Origin: Nymphaea colorata
Taxonomy: Eukaryota > Streptophyta > Magnoliopsida > Nymphaeales > Nymphaeaceae
Assembly: GCF_008831285.2 (NCBI RefSeq)
Contig: NC_045145.1
Location: forward strand, 16,118,802-16,182,801
Direction: 5' to 3'
Length of the DNA: 64,000 nucleotides
Positions 47,780-62,208 of the stretch are shown piece by piece. The notes under the pieces were generated by a model. It had not been told where the DNA came from. It ran no database searches and worked only from the letters and a program-made list of their open reading frames with translations. A program made the position numbers and the translations under genes. The stretch's first letter is position 1. The number at the start of each line of letters is the position of its first letter.

Positions 47780-50700
47780 CTCTTTTGAGCAGCCTTTTTG
47801 CCTGTCTTTGTAACCAGGTTTGGTTTTTACGCGTGCAAGTGGCTGCACGCCGTAGAAGAAGAGTGCGGCATACAGAGCTGGCCTCCTTTTATATGATTCT
47901 TGCTCCATTACTTGCTAGACCGTGGTTTTCTTTTCTTTTCTTTTCCTGTTTTCCTGCATAGCTTAACTGTGCATCTGTTTGTGGACTCTTCTAGCCATGA
48001 CAACCAAAGAGGAAATCTTTTAATGAATATAAAATTGGTCTTGGAAGAAATTAAATACAGGAAGCAAGCACACCAGGATTGGATTGATGATGTTTCTTTC
48101 ATCAGACGCCCAAGCGAGGATCCTATCCAGCATTCACTGTATGGCAACATAAGTATTGCTCACGGATTCCATTTGTCTGGAGTCGTTTTAATAAAACAAA
48201 GGACACAGAACACTAAAAGATGGATGCTTGTAAATCACAGACCAACCCACATGCAAAAACATGAAGAAAAGAGCAGAAACATGTTCAAAGTAATTAACAT
48301 GTTCAAAGTAATTCAATGCTAGCTTGCAAAGATGACAACAATGATGAAGGGACCCTCTTTTCCACTCCCTCTCTCTCACAGTGGCTTTATCCGATCACCA
48401 GTTTGATTTGGGATCTGTTTAGTCGAGTCCGATATCCGCTGAGCTTCGGTAAAGATCGAACCTGAACACATAAAATGTCAGTCAGATCCAAATTTAGTTC
48501 TCAAAAGTGGAGTCTAAATCCGAAAAAATCGAATTCAACTACGAAATCTCTCTCTCTCTCTCTCTGTCTCCCATTGGAAGGCTGCGAAGGCCTTTCTTCG
48601 TGTTTATCTTCATGATCATTCTTATAATGTTGGTGCTATAAAGCATACAGATAAATCCTTGGCTGTTCCAATCAGAAGCAGTGCAATATTGAAAACGATA
48701 GGTGGTGGAAGATGTGATAAGACAGGATACAGCCAAAAGATAAAACATCATGACTCCTACATCACACCGCCTTTGCTTCTTCTCCTTTCCCCAATTATTT
48801 ACTCGAGCAAAACCAACAACGTCCGGCGAACCAATAAAAAATTTATGGGATAATCATAGAACGGAACCATCCAAGGCATATGCATATTTTATCTAATTCC
48901 TAGAGAAGCACTAGAAAACGATGCCAACTTCCCTCATGATTGCACATTCAGCTTTTATTTTAAAAAGTTGGTCCTTCCTGCTAAATATATTTTGCACGAG
49001 TGGGTTCAAGTCAGGGAAACTGCTTGCAATTGTTTATAGCATAAGGGGAGGCGTTAAGGGCACACGTATGGCCATTACTTTTCTAAGTCACAATAAATTT
49101 TGACGAGATGATGAAGCCGTCATTTCACTGAAATTATCACAACCTACCTACTGCCACTGTTTGTTAGCAGTAGTACTCCGTATACTTGGTTGAGCAAGAG
49201 GCTGAAACTAATATGATTTTTATATATACTGACATGCACCAATTTGCTATATAAAACTGTTTGCATCAAATTAATTTGCTACCTGTACTATTCACAAAAG
49301 CTCTTGGGGTGCCTACTCCGTGAAGCTGCCAGGCACTGAAGCAAAGTACCAGCTTTGATAATAATAATAATAACTCTCTCTCTCTCTTTCTCTTTCTCAT
49401 TTTTTGCCTTTTTTCTTTTTTAGGCATCTTTTTTGTAGCTTCTGGTGACGGCTTGTCACCTATTTTGGTAATTACAGTTTCATTTCATCGGCCTGTCTTG
49501 AAAGAAGCAAAATGTTTGTGGATTTGTCTATCTGAGTTTCGGCAGAAAAATGTGCTGATTCTTATATCCCACCATTCAATATATAACACACCCTTCCATG
49601 TAATGTATTGGATGGCTGTGATTGAACGAGTTCAAAATGGCAGGAGGATTATATATATATATATATATATATATACATGGGGATTCAAAATATCGCCTCC
49701 CCTATGCAAACCTTGTAGACAACATATTCGAGGTTGAATTCACACTTACGACCTAAAAAGACAATACTTTCCAACAGGATCTAAATTTAGAGTCTTTTGT
49801 AACAAAAATTCATGCTGTTCAAGTTTAATTCTGTCATGCTTGCATTGTATGTGTGAGAATAACGGATGCAACTGATATATTGATATCAGATAGCAAGTTT
49901 TGCCTTCTTTAAAAAACGCACTTAAGTTTTCGTGAAGAACGAGAACATGCACAACTAATCTCAAAAAATTCAATGAAAGTTATACTGCTTGCACAAAGCA
50001 CGCACTCGCAAAGCGAAGCGAAGCGTGAGGGTATTTTTCACGGGATATTGCTCAATTTAAGTGGCTAAACGTTAGAAAAATTTTCAAGCATGAGTACGTT
50101 TTGCTATTCAAGCAAACGTCCATTGCAAAAAGCTCACCAGTTTATGCTGAAACTCTCTTAAATCATAAGCACCTGATAACTAATCATGAAAGCAGGGTCG
50201 AGGGCAGGTATGAGCACTGTGTGGGCAATTGCCCACACATGCTTATAAAAAATTCTTATTTCATATTGATGTTTGAGGAAATTTTTCTTCATTGAAGTAT
50301 TAGTGCTCCTTAAAAGTTTTAAATTTTATAATTCTAGTGTCCGATAACCACAATTTTCTGGCCCCATTCCTGCATGAAACGATTAAGGATACCAAGTTTT
50401 GTTCATGCAAATATTTACTTTTTGCTTAATTAAAACATAGTTATTGGTATGTCACAATATTATTTAACTATCTTCAGGAAGTGCCAATAACTTTCTTATC
50501 ATATATATGCAACATACATGGAGACAAGAAAATAAAAAGCTGTGGTTTCTAATACGTACTTGCATCTAAAGCCAAACCCATGTATCAAAAGGGGCACAGT
50601 CTAATGCGGCAGGCATGATCCCTCTCGCGTCAGATGCCAACTTGCAGAACCTGATCAAGTTGGCGTCTAGGAGCCATGGTAAGAGTTAAGTATCAGTTTC

Positions 50701-53700
50701 CACCCTTCAATTACCAACGCGCAGATAATGCAGCAGAATACAGATTACCTACGATTTTTTATATACTTACAAGAAACACAAACTTTGAGGCATCCTTTTC
50801 CATCTTGCTTATAACTTACTTGTTTACTATGTGTAGGTAATATCTTTTTATTTAAAAGGGAAGCAGCATATACCCATCTGCGTATAAGAAAAAGTAGGAA
50901 AGCACGACTGCTCTTTTGCATGCACATAGAATTTTGGTCCTGTGATTATAATTGACAAGTTAAAGCGCTAGTTTAGTCTTTAGAACCCCAAAAAGAGAAC
51001 AGATGATTTGCCACATGACCCACATCCGGATGGAATTGAAACTCCTCATCAGCTGAAGAACCCGTTGCTGGCTTTTGCTAATTCGCCGGGAAGAACTATC
51101 ATCTTTATAAAGTTTCCACTGTTACTTACGTAGCTTTCTAGATATTGAAGGTTTACAATCTGTGGAGATCCACCCAAATCTTGGCGAAGAAACGTCTAAA
51201 TCTGGAGACCACTTGCATCCCATTGTGCATCTGCTTTTTCTGCTTTTCTTGGCAACAAAAAGTGAGCCCAGAAGATTAGCACATGAATGCGTGATAAACT
51301 TTGAGATCTTGATCATCCCCCAATCTCGAAGACATGAAAGCAATCATCGAATCGCTGGTCTTGAGTATGACATCAAAGAAACAACTTTAACGTTTTCCAA
51401 TAACAAGTCGATCATTTGGTTCACGACAAATTTTAGGTTTTCATTGGCCTCATGTGTAGCTTCCATCCGAATTGAAAGATGGCAAATTAATAAATTCGAA
51501 GTTGAAGTTGACGTTACCATCGTGCGTTTTTCTTATAAGATTTACATGAAGTTCTCTCTCTCTCTCTCTCGCTCTCCTTTTTGCGCATGAAGCATGCCTT
51601 AGAATTTATTATTTGGTTGACTGATTCCATCACTATCTGTGGGAGACAAAACGAAATGCAATGCACTCATGACAAGTGAATGTTGTTATCTTCTCACTAT
51701 ATATATCTGTGTGTGTGGTGGACATATGGACATAGTAAAGTCAGATAATGAACTTAACTGATAATAACGAACTCCAAGACAATTTTTTTAAAAAAGTACT
51801 TAATAATGCAACCCGGGTAAGGGGAATATGTCTGTAAAAGAAGAGCCAACAAGTGCTCAACCAATTTGCCTAGGGGTTCGGACTTGAGACTTTCAATTGA
51901 AGGAGGTTAAACATTTAATATTTGCTGTGTTTCTTGGCACAAAGTACATGGTGGTTGCATCCACAGCCGATGGATGGGAGGAGTTGCACGAGGAAATTGC
52001 TGTCTGCTTAACTGACCTTACCATCGGAGTTAGATTGAACCAAAAACCTTGGAGGAAACTGGTCTGGGTGAAATACTTGAAAAAGAAGCGGTTTATGGTG
52101 CAGGAAAAGCAAGAAATCTTGCTCTTGGGTTCGTAAAGGGATCTTATGTGGATGGTCCTCAATCAAAGATGAAAAGCAATGGAAGATTGATAGTGAAGGA
52201 GAAGTGATGCTTTGAAAAGTGGATTGGGATTTAGGAATTGCCATTGAATAAATTTTGAGGTGAGGATTAGCAGCTTATTGTCAATTGTTTTATTGATAAG
52301 GATGAGCTTAACTCTTAAGTGGATGAGTAGGTCTTCAGCGTTGCCTTTCTTATTAATCTAGGTAATTTCTTGTAGACCTTTCTGTATGTTAAGGTCAACA
52401 AAGCATTTGAAATACACCACGGAAGAAGCATGGAAATTAAAAATGACTTCGTAGGCTGTTGCTTAGACTGTAATTTAACTCGACTGGCAGATCAGAGACC
52501 AGCAAATTAGTTAAGGGGGAGACATCGAATCATGTTTTCTCTTTGTAAGAATGCTGCTGCTATATGTAATATGACAATTTATTACATCCTATCTCTGTGT
52601 CGTGAGGGTTCCATGCGAAGACAACCAATGAACTGAACTAGTAGTGGCCTTCTCAAGAAAAAATTGAAAAAATCAGCGACGGTGATCTCACAGATTTGGT
52701 GTGTTTGAAATGAAATGCAAAAGGCAGTTCTAATGGCTTCCACAATTTGATGGACAAAACTATTATAGGGAAACTTTCATTCAACAAAATGTGAAGAGAA
52801 AAGATTCACAGAGCCCGTGATGTCTAGTTAAAGATCGATCTCAGTGTTTAGTTACAATGTTCTCAGATTGTTAAATTCCAAGATGGCAACTGCCGTCAAA
52901 TAGCTTCTGCAGTTAAACGTTAAACCAGTTAATGAGAAGGCCTTTTGGAATATCAGACGACATCTTGCGGCCAGAAAGTGAGGTCCTTATATTGTTGTGC
53001 TTGGGAACGATAGCCGTGTTGTGCTTTTGTCTAACAACGCCTCATGACTGAATAGATCCCAAGCTTTGTGGAGGAAGAAGACCTGCGTTAACTGCTGGCA
53101 AGGAGATTTCTGGTCGCAGATGCAGAAGAGGAAAATTTTCAAATTCCAGCCCGATGGGATCATTTCTATAACTTTTTGGTCTTCGACAAAACATTGGGCA
53201 GAATCAGCCAATCAAGGAGTGACTAGGCTGACAATAGATTCGGTTCATCTTTGGTGTAGTCATGATTTGGTAAGAAAAACAGCCTGAGAACTGTTCACCT
53301 GCAAGTTTGTATCAAGTTAGGGCTGTAGACTTGCATCTAATACCAGCTTGCCGAAACAGCTATTAGGATTTTTCCTTGCTGATTTTCCAGACAGCATTAT
53401 CCTTTCTTGTTCTCCTTTTTTTGGAAGGAATCCTCCAAGGACCAGCACACTCTAAGGGCTTATTATACCGAAGGTAAACCCTGACACACCATCATTACAA
53501 ACCTATAATGCTCCAAATGTGCAGAGGTAACTAAAACAGGTTACAGCGAGGCTTTAGGAAGGAAGAGAACCCCAGAGCCGTTGCCACCTTGAGCATACTT
53601 TAGTGGTGCTCAACTTTATGCACTTTGATCTTGTGAGTTGTGATGCACCTTTTTTCAGCCGCACTGCAGCAAGTACACATTGGCCGACTATGTGAAGCAA

Positions 53701-54172
53701 GAACCTCAAAGGCGCTGCGGAGAAAGGGCGTGCTTCAGAGATGGGTTTCGCTGGTTCATACAGCTCTCATTGCAGTGACGAGGGCAAGAAATTACAATAC
53801 CAAGCAGCAAAAGAAAGAATAGGAGAAGGCATTTTTCCATTTAGTTGTGGGAAAATTAGGAACCAGAATTTCTCGAAGCTGCACTTCTATTTGCTTTTCT
53901 TTTATTGCAACCCGGGAACTATGGGGTTATAGCAAACTTACAAGAATGAAACAGAACAACGTTTTACTTGACTACTACATCTAGTGACGAAGACAGCATC
54001 ATAATAGGATTAAGCTAAGATTTTTTATAGGTTGCAAAATTTCTCTTCTTCATGTATCGTAGACTGGTAAGTGCCTCTGCAGCTAGCAGACATTATTTTC
54101 ATCTTGAGAAGCTTGCAGAGCAGATGGAATTTTTGGCAAAATGTTGTCAGGAAGGTGATTCATCATCATGCC
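47780..54172. other. Gene-free region between CYP735A and the homocysteine methyltransferase gene
   Basis: No protein or RNA gene was recognised in 6.4 kb. The beginning is the presumed 3' UTR of CYP735A. An 18-bp direct duplication lies at about 48282-48317. Short CT runs (48546-48563, 49375-49387, 51554-51570) and a TA run (49651-49673) are present. A few open frames (for example 51162-51590, 51897-52136) have no family resemblance. One hAT-like MITE lies at 50193. Confidence 0.4.
50193..50372. mobile_element. hAT-like MITE, 180 bp
   Basis: The left end CAGGGTCGAGGGCAGG and the inverted right end CAGGAATGGGGCCAG form imperfect terminal repeats. The flanks CATGAAAG (50185-50192) and CATGAAAC (50373-50380) form an 8-bp target duplication with one mismatch. 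A near-perfect palindrome GTGTGGGCAATTGCCCACAC (50219-50238) lies close to the left end. There is no ORF. Eight-base duplication and CAGG ends fit hAT elements. Confidence 0.7.
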
Positions 54173-54998
54173 CTAGTGAAACAAAGCCTGCTCCTTAAGA
54201 CCTTTTGAAATGGCACAAACAGTAGAAGGGGTAGTTCGGCAACATCCACCGATCAGATTAGCACCTGCTTCTTGCCATCGCTTGACAGATAGCTTGAATT
54301 GCAGATCATCAAAACACTTGGATGGCTGCAGACAAAGAAATATATATATTTTATACACACACAAGGTAACGCATGCACACCATTAGTTAGGAGTAAGAGC
54401 AATTTAAATAAATTCATCAGAATCAGTAGTACAAGCTCTGTTTAGATGATAAAACAATTATTTAGTCACAAATCATCACTATCCACCAACAGGACTACAC
54501 AAAACCAAGAGCATGCTTCAGAACCATCAGATTGGGAGAGAAAACAGCCTTCGCCCCACCTTGGACATAAATTTCTTTCCTTTCTAACTGCAATCTACAT
54601 TCTAACGATACCGTTCCTTTTAAGATATCAACCTCCTACTTCAGCTGATTTTTTCTCTAAATCTCTCGTCAACAGCAAGTCCATTCACCCTTCATCTTCC
54701 ATATGGGCTCTTGCTCAGGTGGACCGCACAGATCATACTTGACCACATCAGGGTAGCCCAGTCCTTCTCATTTTCAATAAAAAGAATTCCTAGTAAGATT
54801 GGTAGCAACATTTAGGCTTTAAGCTTACAAGGCATCAATATCCTATGGCAGTAATTCTTTCCTGAAAGGGGGCATGCTATTGACTCATAGACTAAGCTGT
54901 CAAATCAAGGTTGGACAAAGATCATTCAAGATCCAAAAAAAGTCTAATTGGAATTAGTCACCCTGTCTTGGTCTAAGTTGGTTGACTACAAACAAACA

Positions 54999-55048
<50 letters not shown>

Positions 55049-58000
55049 ATGAACACACATATAGTGACCAACCAGTCGATCATTTGGAACATAGGTGGTC
55101 AATATTCAATAACTGACTTAACTGAAGGTCTAGTGGGATTTTGACAACTAAGCTCACAGATGAACATAATTTATCCAAGTAGTTATACGAACAAAAATAT
55201 CTGATACAAGGTATTGGGATTTACCAGCCATCGCTTCGCACAGCCATCCCATACCTCACCACTGTTAGGGTAGACAACTATTGCCTTTTCTGTCAACTAA
55301 ACATTAGAAAAAAATGATGTTAATGTACCATATAGAGCATAAAAAGGGAAAAATGTCAGACAAACATCAAAGTGCTGGAAAGAAATATATAGCCAATAAT
55401 TACCTTACGAAACATAAGTATAAGGTTCTCTATAAGATGAGGAGGTGTGCAGTTGATACCAACGGCGTTCACCTTCTCACTCTTATTTAGAATATCAAGG
55501 CAATCTTTGAAACTTTCTCCAGAGGCAGCATGCTCCCCGTCTATGGAGCTAAAGCAAATCCAAGAAGGAATAGTAATATTTTCTTCATCAAGCAGCTCAA
55601 TGCAAGCCTGCAAAAAGTAACCTTTCTAACTATTTGAGATCTGAAGATTTATTATTGTACTAACTACTATAACAGTAAAAAAGCTCAGTTCCTTTTTGTT
55701 ATTAATAAAGCAAAGGTAAAAAAGTAACCTTGCATTGCTCAGAACAACTACAGTTTTTAAAATGGCTACATTGGGCCTGTGCAACTTAAGAATGCCAAAT
55801 GTAGAAAGGAATTTTAATCACCAAGGATGGTCAAGAATTTAATTGTAAAAAAAATCAAGTCTCGTCAGGGACACCTATAATTTTCTGTCACATTCATTTA
55901 AATATGGTATAATAAGATTCCCAGCTAGGCCAAAATTTTCCACATGAACAATAACAATATGATTTTTTTTTCTACAGAAAAAAGGAGACGAGGAGAAAAG
56001 TGAAACATTTCTTTTATCTGAGAACTCTAACATCTGGATACATGAATCTGCAAGTTCTTGATATCAGGAGATTGCTTGATATCAGTAGGTCTCCCTAGAA
56101 GATGAAAAGATTCAACATGCATCTATAGACAAGCCCACGTAGCTAAAATTTTAACATCTTCATAAGTCAGTAGTTTACGTGCTAAGGTGTACTTCTGCCC
56201 CCACAGAGCATGAGAATGAGGTTAATTCTATATAAGCGAAAGGGTCTCTTCCCAATGGACTAGGAGACAAAAGCTTAACTAATAATGCCCAGATTAGACC
56301 TGCATTTACGTACAAAATCATGCATTTCATATAAAAGTGAACTTAAGAAGGGTTTTGCCATTAACATGTCTCTATTGTGTAACAAGCACTTCTCACTCTG
56401 CTGCAAGAAACAAGTGCTATCTTAACCAGATACCACTTGCTAACTGGTATGAACAAATAACCATTAGCATCTTGCAAAGAAAGCTCTATTCATCAGTTAT
56501 GCTCACCAGAGCAGTATAGAATGACATTGGTTTCTAATTAGAAGATTTTACGCACATTTAACAATGCAAATTATACTTTCAAGACCCTATTGTTCAATTT
56601 TAATGCTGAGGGAATTTGCAGCATTCAGGCATTCCAACACATAGCAGGGAAATAAATGCCTTTTCTGAACATCTCTCGTCCTATGCTGATGAAGAATACA
56701 TGTTGGGAGTTGGCCATGTGTAACATTCTTATGTGTAATTTATAAACAAGCTGAGCTACCTACTTGATAGCCCTCAAACAGAAGGCAACTACCAAATAAC
56801 TGAAAATCCAAAACCCATTATTTGGTCAACAAAACTGCATACTTGCTCTTCACACTTGGAACTCCAAAATGACAGAGTAGTAGTTTATATCTTTTCTGTA
56901 ACTTGTTGGGAAAGTGAAATGCTTTGTCAAGCAGAAACTGGCATATTAAATGTTTGGGCAGGTTTTAGTTCCACACTTAAGACTTCGACAACAATTTACG
57001 TTAATTTACCTATTTCTACATGTTGTTACTTAACGGTTAAGAAACAAGTCAGAGGTTTGCCCGCCCTCTACGACAATGCACACAATTTTTAACAACTATC
57101 AAACTTAAACCCCAAGTTGAAATAGCTAAAAACAAAACTTTTCCCTTGAGACTTCAGATAACGTCCCTTAGGGTAGATACTGGCATACAACAGGCTACAA
57201 GAGGGTGCTAGCAATATACGTCACAGAGCATACAGGTTAACAATCTATACAAACAACTAGAGTGATTGCACGCAAATGATGCAACTATCCTGATTACCAA
57301 AACCCAACTGACAAAGAATCAGAAAAAAAAAAGAGCTTTGTTTCAATCAAACATGTCAGGGAAATCAGTTTGCCCGAGCAACCGAAGCCGTTTTCCTTTT
57401 TATTTTTTACAAAGCAGCAACCAATCCATATTAAAAGGACCTGGGACAAGAAAACACAAAACCTGAGCTTCGAGCTTGTTAGGAATTGTTTCAAATGCAA
57501 GCAAATCAGGCCCTGCCTCCACAAGTACTTGCAGACGCCGCCGGTGAAAATCCTTCAGCTTGTCCAATGTCACACCATGTCCATAAAGCCCACTGCAAAC
57601 AGCATCCATTTTTTAACAATCTTAAATAAGAATTTTAAAATGAAATGGTGGTGGGTGGCCCTACAAGCCTACATGTTCCACATGACAAATGAGAAAAGTC
57701 AATCACAGATATAGAGAAGGTACCAAAAGATCCAGAAAATCTTTTCCAGAAAACGGAATGTTTTCACAACATAATACCGAGACATTGAGAAAATGGATGA
57801 AGATCGAACGATTAAAAAAAAAAAAAAAACAGAGAACATAGACCAAGGGGAGATTCGCAAAGCGCCCAATCAAGAGATACGCATAACACATCATAAAATG
57901 CAAAAGATGGGCACGTAGTCAGGTCGATTCCTGGGCATACCGATTAAATAGCATTACCCATTAAAAACGAAGGAAAACCCGTCACCTGTATTCGGAGCCA

Positions 58001-58653
58001 TCCGCAAGGTACGCTCCGTAGCTTCCAATCGAAGCCGCGACCAGAGGACGATTATGACCGCGCGGAGGGACTTTCTTCACTGTGCTCCAAAAAGAATCTC
58101 GCGCATCGCGAGCCAGAGCTACACTCTTCCGCAGCAATGACTCCGATGCCTCCATCGACAGCCCTCTGCTCAAGAATCCTGGGATTGTTGCCTGCGCCAT
58201 ATTCATAAAATCAACAAAAAAGAAAAAAAAGAAGAACAAGTCCACGATGATGACCGTGAATCAAATCGATCAAATTATGGAAGAAAGAAATGTTCAACTT
58301 TCGATGAAAACGACGATGGCGCTGTCCATCACCTGATAAGAAGAAGTGACAAGAATGTCCGCACCTGCCTCCAGATACTCCACATGGACCTGCAATCCCA
58401 CCCGGGCAACAGGTCAGACAGAGAAAGAGATCAAGCGAGAGAGAGAGAGAGAGATAGCGAGAGAGACCTGTTTGATGAGGTCAGGATTGGTGATCAGGCA
58501 GGAGGCGCTCCACAATGGGTCGTTGATATTAGCGCCATGGTGTTCCAGCCAGGTGGCGAACCCACCGTCCACCACCGCGCACCCGCCGGCCCTCTCTATC
58601 AGGTCCTCCAGCACCCTCGCCGCCGTCGCCTCCCTCCTTCCCTCCTTCACCAT
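54173..58653 (-). CDS. HMT: Homocysteine S-methyltransferase (7 exons, 335 aa)
   Basis: Transfers a methyl group from S-methylmethionine to homocysteine, giving two methionines (plant SMM cycle, cytosolic, zinc-dependent). Minus-strand exons: 58653-58468, 58389-58333, 58191-57986, 57592-57463, 55607-55404, 55296-55225, 54325-54173. All junctions are GT-AG and in frame. Motifs: VVDGGFATWLE (about 27-37), SASCLITNPDLI, EAGADILVTSSYQ, VAASIGSYGAYLADGSEYSG, FHRRRLQVLVEAGPDLLAFETIPN, then the zinc ligands in GINCTPP (Cys about 246) and GGCCRTTP (Cys about 313 and 314). YPNSGEVWDG lies between them. The length fits plant HMTs (about 325-350 aa). Intron 4 is about 1.9 kb. Exon 6 uses the acceptor TTTAG just before TTGACAG; using the next AG would break the frame. 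Confidence 0.94.
55005..55048 (+). repeat. Compound (TA)n(CA)n microsatellite in an HMT intron
   Basis: ATATAT passes directly into CACACA within the last intron of the methyltransferase gene, directly visible. Confidence 0.93.
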
Positions 58654-58747
58654 CCTTTTTCAGACCGAAGTCGATCCCACAGAAGAAGCGCGAGAGAGAG
58701 GGAGAAAGCAAGTTCCTGGCGGGGAGACGAACGGCTTGAAACGGAGA

Positions 58748-58756
58748 AATATTTAT
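58748..58756 (-). promoter_or_regulatory. Possible TATA box of the HMT gene
   Basis: The minus strand reads CATAAATATTTC about 95-105 bp upstream of the start codon at 58653, in otherwise GC-rich promoter DNA. The position is suitable, but the call rests on sequence and spacing only. Confidence 0.4.
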
Positions 58757-61700
58757 GGCGGGAGGATCGCGGTGTGAACAGAATGGACCGAGACGCGGTT
58801 TAGTTACACGATTCATTCTAGCGTCCGCCGGGGACGATGAACGGTTCGGTTTCTTCAGTGTTTCAGACCCGGTCACCCGTTTGGATGGTTTTCATCTTTT
58901 CTTATTTTTGCACTCCAAAAAAAAAAATGCAGAGGGCTTGAGCTTAGGATGCAAACGGACTGGACACAGGTCCAGTCCTCTCTGACCCGAACATAAAGCC
59001 AACGAAAATTGCGGAAATCAAATCCTTTGGATTTGGCAAAGAAATGGTGTTGCAGAGACCCAGTTGGTCTTACCGGTCCAGTCCAAATCCATTTCAAGAA
59101 AGTCCACTGCCAGGTCGACTCGTTGCCTCGGCGGTATCTAGATCTTAGATCCGTCTGAATCCGACAAGAAGTCCAAAACCCACAAAGAATCATCAGGTTG
59201 GATTAATTAAACAATTTCGGAATAAAGCACCGCGTTGCCCAACTTTTCAGTTGGATCCAGATCCAGCTCCAACATGTTCAGGGTCTTGGTTCGGATCTAC
59301 AACAATAACTTTGTCTTACTGTTCCATGCATCAAACCCATAAGTTAGTTAGGTTCATTGGTGGACGCTTTCTCATGCATCTAACTTAAAAATTGGTTAAG
59401 ATTCATCGAGGAATCATTCCCAAATATAACTTCGCTCCAGATCCAGTCTCGCTGGATGATGTGAGTGTGACCCAGGCAAGCCTCGTAGTTTTCACAAATT
59501 TAATTAAAATATATAAAATTAACCCATAAATATGAACAACTTTAGATAGGTATTTGACAATATGTTTCTACATTTGGCCGTCGTTTTCATGCATGAATAG
59601 GGTTTCTAATGAGTGGATCCCACCGGGTTTAGAAAGTCAGATCTCAACTCTCATCGCAATTTGGATTTTGGTCCACCAACCCCAATCCTAACCAGACTCA
59701 GTTCTTTATATTTTCCACCAACCTTGACTTGGACCGTGTGGCAAGCACAACCTGCTACACGGGTTTTCAACGGGCCCTGATTTGGATTTGGATCCACAGT
59801 TCAAGTTTTAGATGTTGGTAATGGAGGGTGCTCTCGGAGACTTAGACTTACCTGTATGTGTTTGATAGCCTTGGATCTACGGTTCAAGATTGATACAGAA
59901 GAATCCATATTAGATGAAACAAACTTATCTCAATTTGTGGACTTAAGATCCACATTGTATTAAAAAAAAAACTGCGGATATATAGTCAGAGAGAGAGAGA
60001 GAGAGAGGGGAGATTTATGGTTTTAAGATCCCCATGGATCTATGGTAGCCTTGGATTTCATTAAATTTCGATGGTTTTAACGTCCCAATGTTTGGACTGG
60101 AGCTGGTTTTCCTCTAAATATTCATTAGATTTTGATGCTTTGGATCTCAAATATGAGTTTGATATAAAATCCTCTATTTGTAAACTTCACTATTTTCAAC
60201 AAACAGTGGATTTCAGCAGTTGTAGATATCGTGTCCATGTTATATGTAAAAAACCATGCATTCAAGACCATGATCTGGAGGTCATTCACATTGGATTTCA
60301 GATTTAAAGTAAATAAATGTCAAGGATACCTCGGGGTAGAAAGAAAAAAAAAGTAGAAGCTTCGATTCTCAACAAATGAAATACTTTTTCTACTCACCTG
60401 AAAACAATATGCCGCAGATAAAAAACCTAACTATTTGCTAGTGCCAGTTTTGTTTGTGACCAGTTTGGTTAGGAAATCATTTACAGTGACTGGTTTGGTT
60501 TGAAAATTGTTGACTGAGTCGTTTTCCGTTACCAAACAAAGGAAGTTGGTGGCGAAAAATTCTCAAATCTGGCAAAGACAGTGACAGGCAGTCGTTCGGA
60601 CCAAGCCACTTGCTTGCCGATCCGAACCCAAGCCATCTACATTCTTACCTACCATTGGGAAATGTCTATTCTAACTTCCCATTTGACTTGTTATATATAT
60701 ATATATATACATATTAGCCGCAAAACATTCAAACGATAGTTTATTTAACTTGAGTCATGAAAATTTCAAGGTGTAGGGTACCCAGGAGTTGTGATGAGTA
60801 GGTTCCACGATCTGCCAAATTATGTTTTGACAAAAATGAACTGTCTAAATCATCTTAGTCATCTGTTTGGAGGATAGATTGTCACTGTTAAGAGTAGCAA
60901 TCCCATTGTTTTTATCGAGTCTTTGTTGGGTGAGTAGAAGAAGTATTTCATTTCATTGCTCAAGAAAAAAAGCGGAAGCCCCACTTTTATCCTATCCCCT
61001 TAATGTACCAAGCTTGCTTTTGGTGTCTTGGAGTTATGCCCTCGCTATGCATATCGGTTTTAACGCATAAAAAGTTGATGCCTCCAGATATTGAAACAAA
61101 GGCCGACTAGCAAACCTCGTGCCAATATCCTATGAGATTCTTAATGGTCCTTAACCTTAAGTGAGTCCGCCAAGAAAATGTAAGCACCCATTTGAAACAT
61201 TTTGCAATGATGCAAACTGTATACCAGATGAGTGAGGATGATCCCTCGAAGAGAAATATCAATATAAAAATAGACTACCAACCCAGCCTTACTACTGCAT
61301 GGGCATGTCAACGAATCAGATTCAAATCTTATTCTCGTATCCAATGTTTAATATGCACGTATAGTTGGGTTTGCATTCAGATTCAAATATGAACAAAGAA
61401 CAATCTATATCACATCATAATCGAATCCCAGTTTACACATCCGAATGTAATTTTCAAATTGACATCTGAATCTTAATCTGGTGTTTAAACTAAATCCAAA
61501 TGCGTTATGAATATTGGAATAAGATATTTCTTTTTACAGCCATAACTTGAATATGATCGGATGTCATTTCTTGAATCTGATTCCTTAATTAGATATCAAT
61601 TTTTTTTTATATCACTTTTTTTGAAAGCAGTTCAATGACCTAGATCAGTTTTTTTGACATCTCCAGCCAGGCAATTGGTAATTAATGATAGCATAAGAAG

Positions 61701-62208
61701 GTGATTGCCCCCACCTAATATGTGGCTTGGCTACTGCATGAAAGAAATTCATTAGGGATGCAAATTAGTTGAATTTGAATTGAGATATACTTTTAACCAT
61801 CTCTGTTTTTTCCAGAAGTTCATATATTCAGAGTTGAATTCAAATTCAAAGATGAATGAAAAAAAAGTCATATAAATTCGATTTCACAAAATCCGATTCA
61901 AACCAAATGTCGTTTCTTAAATCTAAATCCAATCCGATTTATTTAGTAGGATGTGGTATGTCTGATTTTTTTGGAACGGTTCAAACGGATAACCAACCCA
62001 AAACTAGCGAGGCAAGTGCGAGTCTCTTAGTGCCGTGTCGGAACAAGCACGGGCACATCCAGCACGAGTCCACTATCATGTCGAACCAGATTGGGCAGGT
62101 CCAATGGTTCCTGGGTTCTAGCCCGGAGCTTCTACTCTCTCTCTCTGGGTGACGGTTCTTGGTTGCCATCGACCATAAACGATCGTGTTCGGCGCAACGG
62201 TGGAGGGA
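58757..62208. other. Spacer between the divergent HMT and acylphosphatase genes
   Basis: No gene was recognised. The sequence at about 59853-60060 contains GTGTTTGATAGCCTTGGATCT and repeated GGATCT/AGATCC motifs resembling the ends of the MITEs at 2928 and 15806, but borders could not be set. Short repeats: (GA)n at about 59989-60008 and (TA)n at about 60693-60710. The last 100 bp, with a CTCTCTCTCTCT tract near 62135, are the presumed acylphosphatase promoter or leader. Confidence 0.4.

Noticed and set aside
49003-49022. GGGTTCAAGTCAGGGAAACT, resembling a tRNA T-arm or B box
   Set aside because: No matching acceptor, D-arm or anticodon arm is present upstream, so no tRNA gene was called.
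51897-52136. 79-codon plus-strand frame with balanced composition
   Set aside because: It looks somewhat protein-like, but I recognise no family and see no promoter, splice or repeat context to support a gene.
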